A stretch of 9,499 nt of DNA from Bacteroidales bacterium UBA1797 (lineage in GTDB: Bacteria; Bacteroidota; Bacteroidia; Bacteroidales; VadinHA17): the NCBI GenBank assembly GCA_002319885.1, contig DCFT01000143.1:1-9499 (forward strand), read 5' to 3'. Below are positions 1 through 5,978 of the stretch, one piece after another. Position 1 is the stretch's first letter, and each line of letters begins with the position of its first letter. Both the position numbers and the translations under genes were made by a program. Under the pieces are notes generated by a model, which was given only the letters and a program-made list of their open reading frames with translations, had not been told where the DNA came from and ran no database searches.

Positions 1-13
1 AATTTAAAAAAAA

Positions 14-21
14 TAAATTTG
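14..21 (+). promoter_or_regulatory. Putative -7 promoter element of the HU gene
   Basis: TAAATTTG matches the Bacteroidota -7 consensus TAnnTTTG exactly. Transcription would begin about 7 bases downstream, giving a leader of roughly 35-40 bases before the ATG at 65. The partner -33 element would fall left of the window and cannot be checked. No Shine-Dalgarno sequence precedes the ATG, as is usual in this phylum. Confidence 0.55.
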
Positions 22-64
22 TATTTAATTAGTAAGATTGGTCTAACCATTAAATCTTTGTATT

Positions 65-334
65 ATGACAAAAAAAGAATTAGTAAATGCAATTGCTGCT
101 GATGCAGGTCTTTCTATTAAAGATGCAGGCAAAGCTTTAAACTCATTCGTTGGAGCATTTGGAAAATCAATGAAAAAAGGTGAGAGAATTCAACTCCCGG
201 GTCTGGGTACTTTTAAAGTTGACAAAAGAAGTGCAAGAGTAGTTCGTAACCCTCGTACTGGCGCTAAACTTAATGTTCCAGCTAAAAAAGTTGTAAAATT
301 CAAAGCAGCTCCCGCACTAAACAAAGGTCTTTAA
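65..334 (+). CDS. HU family DNA-binding protein
   Basis: This 89-residue protein is a histone-like nucleoid protein that bends and compacts DNA as a dimer. Residues 1-45 form the two-helix dimerisation part, opening MTKKELVNAIA. The loop LPGLGTF (44-50) leads into the beta-arm, which carries the hallmark RNPRTG at 61-66 with the DNA-intercalating proline at P63. The end is basic (AKKVVKFKAAPALN). Its length is the usual 90 or so residues of HU/IHF proteins. The start is the first ATG after the candidate promoter. It stands alone, closed by a strong terminator at 357-383. The sequence does not separate HU-alpha, HU-beta or IHF-like roles, so no gene symbol is given. Confidence 0.97.
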   Translation: MTKKELVNAIAADAGLSIKDAGKALNSFVGAFGKSMKKGERIQLPGLGTFKVDKRSARVVRNPRTGAKLNVPAKKVVKFKAAPALNKGL

Positions 335-356
335 TCTTAACTGATTGAGATTGTTC

Positions 357-383
357 AGGGGTGTATTTACACCCCTTTTTTTT
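357..383 (+). terminator. Intrinsic terminator after the HU gene
   Basis: AGGGGTGT (357-364) pairs perfectly with ACACCCCT (369-376) around a 4-base loop, followed by a run of eight T (376-383). It lies 22 bases after the HU stop codon and should separate HU transcription from the membrane protein gene at 556. Confidence 0.93.
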
Positions 384-417
384 CACCATTTATCCAAAAG
401 ATAATACTGCAGAAATA

Positions 418-433
418 ATATATGAACATATAT
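418..433. repeat. Short inverted repeat upstream of the membrane protein gene
   Basis: ATATATG and CATATAT form perfect 7-base arms around AA. It sits in the 172-base gap between the HU terminator and the ATG at 556, a place where an operator could be. In AT-rich DNA such an alternating AT palindrome also arises by chance. The rest of this gap holds a GTAAATTTAC palindrome (492-501) and no gene. Confidence 0.3.
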
Positions 434-555
434 ACCTGTAAGTAATGAAAATGAGAAAGCTCCAGTCATTTATAAATCCAATTAATAATGAGTAAATTTA
501 CGGGGACGATTGATTTTAGTACTTTTTTTATTCAGGTCATATAAAAAGCTCCCCC

Positions 556-1815
556 ATGGCAGAAAAAATAAAAGAAAACATCAATGATCCCGAAAAACTT
601 GAAAAGCTTTATCGTGAGGATAAAAAGTCTTTCAAAACAGAATTTGAAAAAATATATCCTGAAATAAACAATACCGAAATTGCGAAATTCTGGAAAAGCC
701 GTCTGGATTTTGAAAAACCGGCAGATATTTTAAAAATTAGTCCCGGATCCGACTTCCTCATAATGATTGTCATTTGTCTGGTTGCAGGATTTCTCATAAA
801 GTTTCCTGATCTGTTTAATATTGATGTATCCTATTTCCATTTTTATGAAAGGGAAACCGGAATGATATTTTTTATGGGGCTCATATCCTATGCTTTAGCA
901 ATTAAAAAAAATTTCAGTAAAAAGAATACCTTAATTACTCTCCTGGTCTTCATTGTAGCCTGCTTATACATAAACCTGCTTCCCGTTTACCCGAACAGCG
1001 CCTCAATAAACCTTGTATTTATCCATATGCCTTTGCTTTTGTGGTGCCTCTATGGCCTTGTTTTTATTGACTTTGACCTCAGAAATTATACTAAACGTAT
1101 TGAGTATATAAAATACAATGGTGATCTGGCTGTTATGGGAGCATTAATACTTATTGCAGGTGGAATAATGATGATGATCACCATTGGATTATTCCAGACG
1201 ATAGGCATTTCAATACAAAAATTTTATACCGGTTATATCGCAATAATCGGGTTGGTTTCCGCTCCTGTTATTACTTCCTACATCCTTAAAAGTTATACTT
1301 CGCTTACCAACAGGATTGCGCCGGTTATAGCAAACATTTTCAGCCCTCTTGTCCTTATTACATTAGTTGTATTTCTCATAGTGTTTGCTGTTTCCGGAAA
1401 AAATCCATATCAGAACAGAGGGTTTCTACTGATGTTTAATCTGATGTTGATCGGTGTAATGGGTATAATAGTCTTTTCGATCTCCGAAACATCAGCTAAT
1501 CTGGAAGATAAGTATAATTCAATCGTTTTATTTATCCTTTCAATCATTACAATGATAATTAATCTGATTGCCCTCTCGGCAATCTTTTATCGCGTGAGTG
1601 AGCTTGGTCTCACACCAAACAGATTGGCAATATTAGGATCAAACATTCTGATTTTCATCAACTTAATTCTTATAACAATAGATTTATTCAGGATCATTTT
1701 CAGGAATACGAAAATGGAGAAACTTGAGTTAACAATTTCAAAGTACCTGCCAGTTTATATAATCTGGATTTTAATCGTTGTGTTTGTTTTTCCGCTGGCA
1801 TTCGGAATGAAATAA
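556..1815 (+). CDS. Polytopic inner-membrane protein, DUF4153-like
   Basis: This 419-residue protein has a soluble, charged, probably helical N-terminal region (about 1-65, with FWKSRLDFEKP at 45-55). About eleven hydrophobic segments follow (roughly 68-84, 101-117, 125-143, 150-172, 190-216, 222-245, 255-280, 289-308, 322-346, 358-380 and 395-417). The segment YRVSELGLTPNR (345-356), just before the penultimate membrane helix, resembles the conserved C-terminal motif of the DUF4153 family, a family without an established function. The N-terminal extension may be a separate cytoplasmic domain. The ATG follows a run of C and has no Shine-Dalgarno. The gene appears monocistronic: a terminator lies upstream and a 216-base gap with its own promoter downstream. 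Transporter or sensor roles are guesses that the sequence does not support. The family call is from memory of the motif. Confidence 0.85.
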   Translation: MAEKIKENINDPEKLEKLYREDKKSFKTEFEKIYPEINNTEIAKFWKSRLDFEKPADILKISPGSDFLIMIVICLVAGFLIKFPDLFNIDVSYFHFYERETGMIFFMGLISYALAIKKNFSKKNTLITLLVFIVACLYINLLPVYPNSASINLVFIHMPLLLWCLYGLVFIDFDLRNYTKRIEYIKYNGDLAVMGALILIAGGIMMMITIGLFQTIGISIQKFYTGYIAIIGLVSAPVITSYILKSYTSLTNRIAPVIANIFSPLVLITLVVFLIVFAVSGKNPYQNRGFLLMFNLMLIGVMGIIVFSISETSANLEDKYNSIVLFILSIITMIINLIALSAIFYRVSELGLTPNRLAILGSNILIFINLILITIDLFRIIFRNTKMEKLELTISKYLPVYIIWILIVVFVFPLAFGMK

Positions 1816-1933
1816 GAACCTGAGGAGTAAGGACTGACATGGATCACTGATGATTCATTGAATTTCACAATGTATTTAAGACTGGTATACCTTGAAATGT
1901 GAGTGTCAGAAGGTTTCAAAATATTTTTCCGGT

Positions 1934-1965
1934 CTTTTCAACTTTTCAATCTTTCAACCTTTCAA
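1934..1965. repeat. 8-bp tandem repeat, four units
   Basis: Four consecutive units read CTTTTCAA (1934), CTTTTCAA (1942), TCTTTCAA (1950) and CCTTTCAA (1958), followed by a partial CTCAA. The array ends 11 bases before the -7 box at 1977-1984, so it occupies the -33 region of the ABC operon promoter. It could act as a binding or phase-variable spacer element, or be a neutral minisatellite. The rest of the 216-base gap (1816-2031) holds no gene that I can see. Confidence 0.75.
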
Positions 1966-1976
1966 CTCAAAATAAC

Positions 1977-1984
1977 TATATTTG
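1977..1984 (+). promoter_or_regulatory. Putative -7 promoter element of the ABC exporter operon
   Basis: TATATTTG fits TAnnTTTG exactly. The transcript would start near 1991, giving a leader of about 40 bases to the ATG at 2032. No TTG is seen at the expected -33 position (about 1953-1955), which is instead inside the CTTTTCAA-type repeat. Confidence 0.55.
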
Positions 1985-2031
1985 AATAGGGAAAGACCCT
2001 AAAGAACGGTCAGGAAAGTAAAAACCACATC

Positions 2032-2922
2032 ATGAATACACCGATAATTGAAATTGCCGATCTGTCAAAATCCTATGGAAAGGCACGTGGTATTGAGCAT
2101 TTAAACCTGGAAATCGATCAGGGAGAGATATTTGGGTTTATAGGTCCAAACGGAGCAGGGAAATCAACCACCATCAGGATATTGATGAACATGATCTTCC
2201 CAACAAGCGGCAGTGCGAGGATCATGGGAATGGATGTCATAAAAGAAACAAAGAAGATCAAACGTCAGGTTGGCTATATACCATCAGATGCAAATGCCTA
2301 CTCCTCAATGGATGTTCTTGAATTTCTTACTTATTGCTTGCATTTTTATGATGTCACTGACGGGGAGGGTAAAATAACAGAACTCTCAGAATTGTTTAAA
2401 CTCGACCTGAGCCGCAAAATTGCTGATCTTTCTCTCGGAAACCGAAAAAAAGTGTCAATTATTCAGAGCCTTTTACACAGCCCAAAACTTCTTATACTTG
2501 ATGAACCAACAACAGGACTTGACCCTCTTATGCAGTCAGTCTTTTTCGATCTGTTGCGCTCCGAGAATATGAAAGGCATGACCATTTTCTTTTCCTCGCA
2601 TATCCTTGGTGAAGTACAGATGCTGTGCAAAAGAGTTGCAATAATAAAAGAAGGAAAGATAATTCAGGTTGAAGACATTGATAACCTGAGAAAAAAACAA
2701 CTGAAAAAAGTTTCAGTTGAATTCGCAGAAAAGGCAGATAAGGATTCTTTCAACATACAGGGAGTGGAAAATATGATAAACAGAGGCGACAATACGCTCT
2801 CATTCATGTACTCCGGCAATCTTAATATACTTATTAGCTATCTGACAGGAAAGAAACTGGTCAACATCATGATCGAAGAACCATCCCTTGATGAAATTTT
2901 CATGCACTACTATAAAAACTAA
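2032..2922 (+). CDS. ABC-2 type transporter ATP-binding protein
   Basis: This 296-residue cytoplasmic ATPase should power the membrane protein encoded 11 bp downstream. Visible motifs are Walker A GPNGAGKST (38-46), signature LSLGN (133-137), Walker B LLILDEP (153-159) with catalytic E158, D-loop GLDP (162-165) and the switch histidine H190 in SSHIL. At the Q-loop position the sequence reads YIPSD (82-86), without the usual glutamine. I recall this substitution from NatA/BcrA-like exporters and do not read it as decay. After about residue 215 comes a C-terminal extension, ending in SLDEIFMHYY, which is typical of drug, bacteriocin or sodium exporter ATPases of this type. The substrate cannot be told from sequence. 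Confidence 0.95.
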   Translation: MNTPIIEIADLSKSYGKARGIEHLNLEIDQGEIFGFIGPNGAGKSTTIRILMNMIFPTSGSARIMGMDVIKETKKIKRQVGYIPSDANAYSSMDVLEFLTYCLHFYDVTDGEGKITELSELFKLDLSRKIADLSLGNRKKVSIIQSLLHSPKLLILDEPTTGLDPLMQSVFFDLLRSENMKGMTIFFSSHILGEVQMLCKRVAIIKEGKIIQVEDIDNLRKKQLKKVSVEFAEKADKDSFNIQGVENMINRGDNTLSFMYSGNLNILISYLTGKKLVNIMIEEPSLDEIFMHYYKN

Positions 2923-2933
2923 TCACCTGAAAT

Positions 2934-3743
2934 ATGAACAGAAATCTGTTTTTAAAGGAGATGAGAAGAAATTCAGTCACTCTGATTGTATGGACTATCA
3001 TAATAACAGTACTGATCGTACTTACAATGTCTGTCTACCGTACATTTATGGATAACCAGTCAAAAATTGTTGCTATGCTCAGCATTATACCCAAAGGAGC
3101 ACTACAATTCAAAGGTATTTCCAACTACAACGACCTTCTTTCCGTTCTTGGATTCTATTCGGTTAACAATATCATCTACATGATGGTACTTGGGAGTATT
3201 TATGCAATCGTACTTTCTTCAAATATCCTGCTTAAGGAGGAATATAACAAAACTGCAGAATATCTTTTTACCCGTCCCTTAACCCGGAGTGAAATTTTTA
3301 TCAGTAAACTGGCTGTGCTCCTTATTAATGTATTTTTATTGAATTTTATTACTGCTCTGGCAGGGTTTATCTGCATTGAAATTGTCAGGCAGGGACCATT
3401 CATTATTGGCGCATATCTGATTCTTTCAATGTATACCTTGTTGCTGAATTTGCTCTTCGCATCTATTGGTGTTTTCATCTCAACACTTATAAAAAGGGCA
3501 AAACCGATCACCACCTTCAGTATTGGACTGGTTTTAATCTTATACTTCATCTACACTGTCTCCAAGATCACAGAAAGCGCATCAAAAATCGGATACCTGA
3601 GCCCGTTCAGATTTGCCAACGTAAACGCAATAAGTCCTGACTACACACTGGACCTATGGCGTCTGGTTTATTTTATAGGTCTTAGTTTATTACTGACTAC
3701 ACTCTCCTACCGGATTTATAAACGAAAGGATATCTATACCTGA
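2934..3743 (+). CDS. ABC-2 type transporter permease
   Basis: This 269-residue membrane protein has six hydrophobic segments (about 15-37, 80-98, 125-150, 155-180, 190-207 and 243-260). The cytoplasmic stretch EEYNKTAEYLFTRPLTRSEI (102-121) is the typical ABC-2 coupling region, with conserved E, T-x-E, P and S/TR positions. It begins 11 bp after the ATPase stop codon, so the two are co-transcribed and surely form one exporter, probably as a dimer of each subunit. Its length is normal for a half-size permease. No hairpin terminator is obvious in the 109 bases that follow. Confidence 0.93.
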   Translation: MNRNLFLKEMRRNSVTLIVWTIIITVLIVLTMSVYRTFMDNQSKIVAMLSIIPKGALQFKGISNYNDLLSVLGFYSVNNIIYMMVLGSIYAIVLSSNILLKEEYNKTAEYLFTRPLTRSEIFISKLAVLLINVFLLNFITALAGFICIEIVRQGPFIIGAYLILSMYTLLLNLLFASIGVFISTLIKRAKPITTFSIGLVLILYFIYTVSKITESASKIGYLSPFRFANVNAISPDYTLDLWRLVYFIGLSLLLTTLSYRIYKRKDIYT

Positions 3744-3830
3744 AAACCAAGGTGTAGTTGCGGTTATATTAAGAGATCTTTGTCATTTTTAAAAGTTAAG
3801 GCTGATATCAGGAAGACTCAAAAAATAATA

Positions 3831-3838
3831 TAACTTTA
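3831..3838 (+). promoter_or_regulatory. Weak candidate -7 element of the PAP2 gene
   Basis: TAACTTTA matches TAnnTTTG at seven of eight positions. If used, transcription starts near 3845, which leaves almost no leader for a TTG start at 3853 but about 50 bases for an ATG start at 3895. It therefore bears on the start choice. No supporting -33 element was recognised. Confidence 0.25.
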
Positions 3839-3852
3839 TCCAAAATTAATAC

Positions 3853-4881
3853 TTGTTGGAACCATCAGCGAAAGCGTCTTTTTTATTCAGGAATATGACT
3901 ATTTTAGTATTTGTGTTCCTGGCGTATGTCTGTGGAGCTTATTCCCAGGACCTGCAGAATTCGGATTCCATCAATATTCAGACTTCATTTTCGCCAAAAA
4001 CACAACAGAAAGGAATTAAATCTGAAAAACATTCTGGAAATTTTTATAAAGCTGACAGTGTCTTTTCTTTTCGTTCATCAAAAGGTTATTTCCCTTCTCT
4101 GGCTTACGATTTTGGAGCCCAGCTCGTTGCACCATTTAAAATTAATCACAAACAATTCATAAATACATCTATTGCAACGGGTATCACAGTCGGGCTGTAT
4201 TTTTTGGATGGTGATATAGATGAGTGGGCACGAAATCAGAAACAGAAACATAACTGGGTAAATAAATCTTCGCCGTTTATCACTCATTTTGGTGGAGACT
4301 GGGGTATATATTCAACTATTGCATCAGGATTGCTGGGGGCAGTATGCAGTAAAGAAAAGCTTGTTCAGACAAGTTTACTGGCAACCCAGGCAATGATCAC
4401 TTCTGGTGTCTGGGCGAATATTGTAAAAGTGCTCACCGGAAGAGAGAGACCAATGGCTGATTATGCTTTTAGTAAATCTGAGAGTGGAACATGGTATGGG
4501 CCATTTGCAGTATGGGACCAGGACCTGGCGATAAGAAAACCGGTATCAGCTTTTGATGCCTTTCCATCGGGCCATTCAGCAACCGCCTTCTCAATCGCTA
4601 CTGTATTCGCAATGCAATACAAAGATATAAAAGCTATTCCGGTGATTTGCTATTCAGCTGCTACTCTCGTAGGTGTGTCACGATTAACTGAACATGAGCA
4701 CTGGGCTTCTGATGTATTCGTAGGTAGTATATTGGGTTATTTATGTGGAAAGCAGGTTGTTAATCATTATAATAAAACACATTACGATCAGTCAGGTGCT
4801 ATATTATCTGTGTCAAAACCTAAAGCGGAACTGACTTTTGTACAATATGACAATCAGGCCGGTTTCCGCCTGAGATGGTAA
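3853..4881 (+). CDS. PAP2 superfamily membrane/envelope phosphatase
   Basis: The protein belongs to the PAP2 acid phosphatase family, which removes phosphate from lipid phosphates or pyrophosphates such as undecaprenyl pyrophosphate or lipid A. Counting from 3853, all three catalytic motifs are present: K192-x6-R199-P200, PSGH at 238-241 and SR (276-277)-x5-H283-x3-D287. A hydrophobic signal segment lies at about 16-31 (AYS-Q cleavage likely near 31/32), so the enzyme is exported. The start is uncertain. TTG 3853 gives a charged n-region (K7, R13). ATG 3895 gives 328 residues, better fits the rarity of TTG in this phylum and a weak promoter, but lacks a positive n-region. The end (GFRLRW) resembles a beta-strand tail. 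The exact substrate is unknown. Confidence 0.93.
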   Translation: MLEPSAKASFLFRNMTILVFVFLAYVCGAYSQDLQNSDSINIQTSFSPKTQQKGIKSEKHSGNFYKADSVFSFRSSKGYFPSLAYDFGAQLVAPFKINHKQFINTSIATGITVGLYFLDGDIDEWARNQKQKHNWVNKSSPFITHFGGDWGIYSTIASGLLGAVCSKEKLVQTSLLATQAMITSGVWANIVKVLTGRERPMADYAFSKSESGTWYGPFAVWDQDLAIRKPVSAFDAFPSGHSATAFSIATVFAMQYKDIKAIPVICYSAATLVGVSRLTEHEHWASDVFVGSILGYLCGKQVVNHYNKTHYDQSGAILSVSKPKAELTFVQYDNQAGFRLRW

Positions 4882-4985
4882 AGTAAACCTTTGCAGGTTC
4901 CCGCTCATATCAGAGCACATTTTAACATTACTCTTAATTATTTGTTAAATGATTCTAACTTCAGATCATCTTCAGAATCTGAAAA

Positions 4986-4993
4986 TACCTTTG
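4986..4993 (+). promoter_or_regulatory. Putative -7 promoter element of the PepSY-like gene
   Basis: TACCTTTG fits TAnnTTTG exactly. Transcription would begin near 5000, about 20 bases before the ATG at 5021. The box lies inside the longer in-frame reading frame that begins at ATG 4949, which argues that 5021 is the true start. No clear TTG is seen at the -33 position. Confidence 0.5.
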
Positions 4994-5020
4994 TCGCGTA
5001 AACTTTTAAAAATATCTGAT

Positions 5021-5353
5021 ATGAAAAAGGTAATGATTGTAATGGTTTTAATGATGTCTGTTCTGGCGCTGAATGCACAGACTCCAAAAACAACAGCTAC
5101 ACACGCAAAAGCTGTCAAAACAACTATCAAGGTAGCTGATCTGCAGAAGAATATAACAGACAATATTGCTAAGGATTATGCGGGATACACTATTAAAAGT
5201 GCAACTAGTGTAACAGCAAATAATGTTGTTACTTACCATGTATTAGTGGAAAAGGGAACTGCAAAAGAAACTCTTGTTTATGACAAGGACGGAATGTTTG
5301 TAAAGAAACTTACTCCCAACATGGCAGAACATCATTCAACAAAGAAAAAATAA
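5021..5353 (+). CDS. Small secreted PepSY-like protein
   Basis: This 110-residue protein has a clean type I signal peptide: KK at 2-3, a methionine/valine/leucine core and LNA-Q, with cleavage likely after A19. The mature part starts with a threonine/lysine-rich linker and then a single small domain (about 36-103). LQKNITDNIAKDYAGYTIKS, then a beta-rich stretch and LVYDKDGMFVKKL, resemble the PepSY-like (DUF2874-type) periplasmic proteins common in Bacteroidota. Their function is not established. The tail is lysine/histidine-rich (AEHHSTKKK). ATG 5021 is chosen over in-frame ATG 4949 because it places the signal peptide at the N-terminus and leaves the promoter box upstream. It stands alone with its own terminator. 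Confidence 0.85.
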   Translation: MKKVMIVMVLMMSVLALNAQTPKTTATHAKAVKTTIKVADLQKNITDNIAKDYAGYTIKSATSVTANNVVTYHVLVEKGTAKETLVYDKDGMFVKKLTPNMAEHHSTKKK

Positions 5354-5394
5354 TCCTCTTTTAAGTTTTTTTTAATTATTCCTTATTATTTAAG

Positions 5395-5450
5395 AAAAGT
5401 CCGTCCATGAACATTAATAATTGTGTGGATGGACTTTTATTTTGATTTTT
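5395..5450 (+). terminator. Intrinsic terminator after the PepSY-like gene
   Basis: AAAAGTCCGTCCA (5395-5407) pairs with TGGATGGACTTTT (5426-5438), giving 13 pairs with one G-U, around an 18-base loop. A T-rich tract follows (TTTTATTTTGATTTTTT). The A-run at the 5' foot could make it work on the opposite strand too. It separates the PepSY-like gene from tatA. Confidence 0.88.
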
Positions 5451-5482
5451 TGTTAGTATTAACCTGTAAATATTAAAGAAAC

Positions 5483-5689
5483 ATGCTTGATTTTAGTAGT
5501 CCGATGCACCTTATATTAATAATACTGGTAATTGTGTTATTATTTGGGGGGAAGAAGATTCCCGAATTAATGAAAGGAATAGGTCAGGGAATGAAAGAGT
5601 TTAAAAAAGCTTCACAGGTTGATGACGAACCTGAAAAAAAGGCCCCGGAGGATAAAAGCTCTGAGATAAAAGTCTCAGAGAAGAAATAA
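5483..5689 (+). CDS. tatA: Twin-arginine translocase subunit, TatA/TatE family
   Basis: This 68-residue protein forms the pore-lining component that lets the Tat system move folded proteins across the inner membrane. It has the canonical layout: a short N-terminus, one membrane helix (about 8-20), the FG hinge (F21-G22), an amphipathic helix (24-43, GKKIPELMKGIGQGMKEF) and a charged unstructured tail. H9 sits where E. coli TatA has its polar Q8, twelve residues before the hinge phenylalanine. A second in-frame ATG (M8) would leave too short a helix, so the first ATG is used. No tatC is in the window. TatB is unlikely given the short tail. No exact TAnnTTTG promoter was found upstream. Confidence 0.92.
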   Translation: MLDFSSPMHLILIILVIVLLFGGKKIPELMKGIGQGMKEFKKASQVDDEPEKKAPEDKSSEIKVSEKK

Positions 5690-5978
5690 TCAGATTCATT
5701 CCACTTATTATAAGATCTGCAAATCGTTTGCGGAGTGAATTTCCCATAGTATGAACTCATGTTTGTTCCCGGGAAGAACGAATGCATATCCCCGGTGGGG
5801 AAAGTTCTCTTTATATGATTTCGATAAGATCAGGAAAGGATCTCTGCTTTTGTCGTTTTGTTTGCTGTGCATAAGGCAAAGCTGAATTTCATATTTCAAA
5901 TCACTGGAAAATTTACTAATTTAGTTCCCTTAACAGAATGACCCATTTATTGAAACTTACAACCAGATATAAAGTCAA
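5690..5978. other. Gene-free gap with foldable segments between tatA and the DUF2723 gene
   Basis: These 289 bases hold no convincing gene. Three self-complementary segments stand out. TCTGCAAA (5716-5723) with TTTGCGGA (5727-5734) forms an 8-pair stem just after tatA, without a T run. TTCCCGGGAA (5766-5775) is a palindrome. TCCCC (5789-5793) with GGGGA (5797-5801) is flanked by AGAAC (5775-5779) and GTTCT (5804-5808). They could be structured mRNA ends or remnants of a lost gene. A 63-codon minus-strand frame here (5708-5899) starts at TTG and matches nothing I recognise. Confidence 0.4.
5917..5924 (+). promoter_or_regulatory. Weak candidate -7 element of the DUF2723 gene
   Basis: TAATTTAG matches TAnnTTTG at seven of eight positions and would give a leader of nearly 50 bases to the GTG at 5979. 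No matching -33 element was identified, so this is only the best candidate in the gap. Confidence 0.3.

Noticed and set aside
51..60. TAAATCTTTG just before the HU start as a promoter box
   Set aside because: The spacing is TA-N4-TTTG instead of TA-N2-TTTG, and transcription would start inside the gene. The exact match at 14-21 is better placed.
3200..3550. 116-codon minus-strand frame
   Set aside because: It lies entirely inside the ABC permease gene on the other strand and its translation resembles no protein family. It is a shadow of the real gene.
3911..4162. 83-codon plus-strand frame overlapping the PAP2 gene
   Set aside because: It is out of frame with the clear PAP2 phosphatase and has no domain-like pattern.
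4886..4899. Hairpin AACCT-TTGC-AGGTT just after the PAP2 stop codon
   Set aside because: The stem is only 5 bp and is followed by CCCGCTC rather than a T run, so it is not a credible intrinsic terminator.
5708..5899. 63-codon minus-strand frame in the gap between tatA and the DUF2723 gene
   Set aside because: It begins with TTG, has no recognisable domain, and no clear promoter precedes it. Without homology evidence it is not called as a gene.
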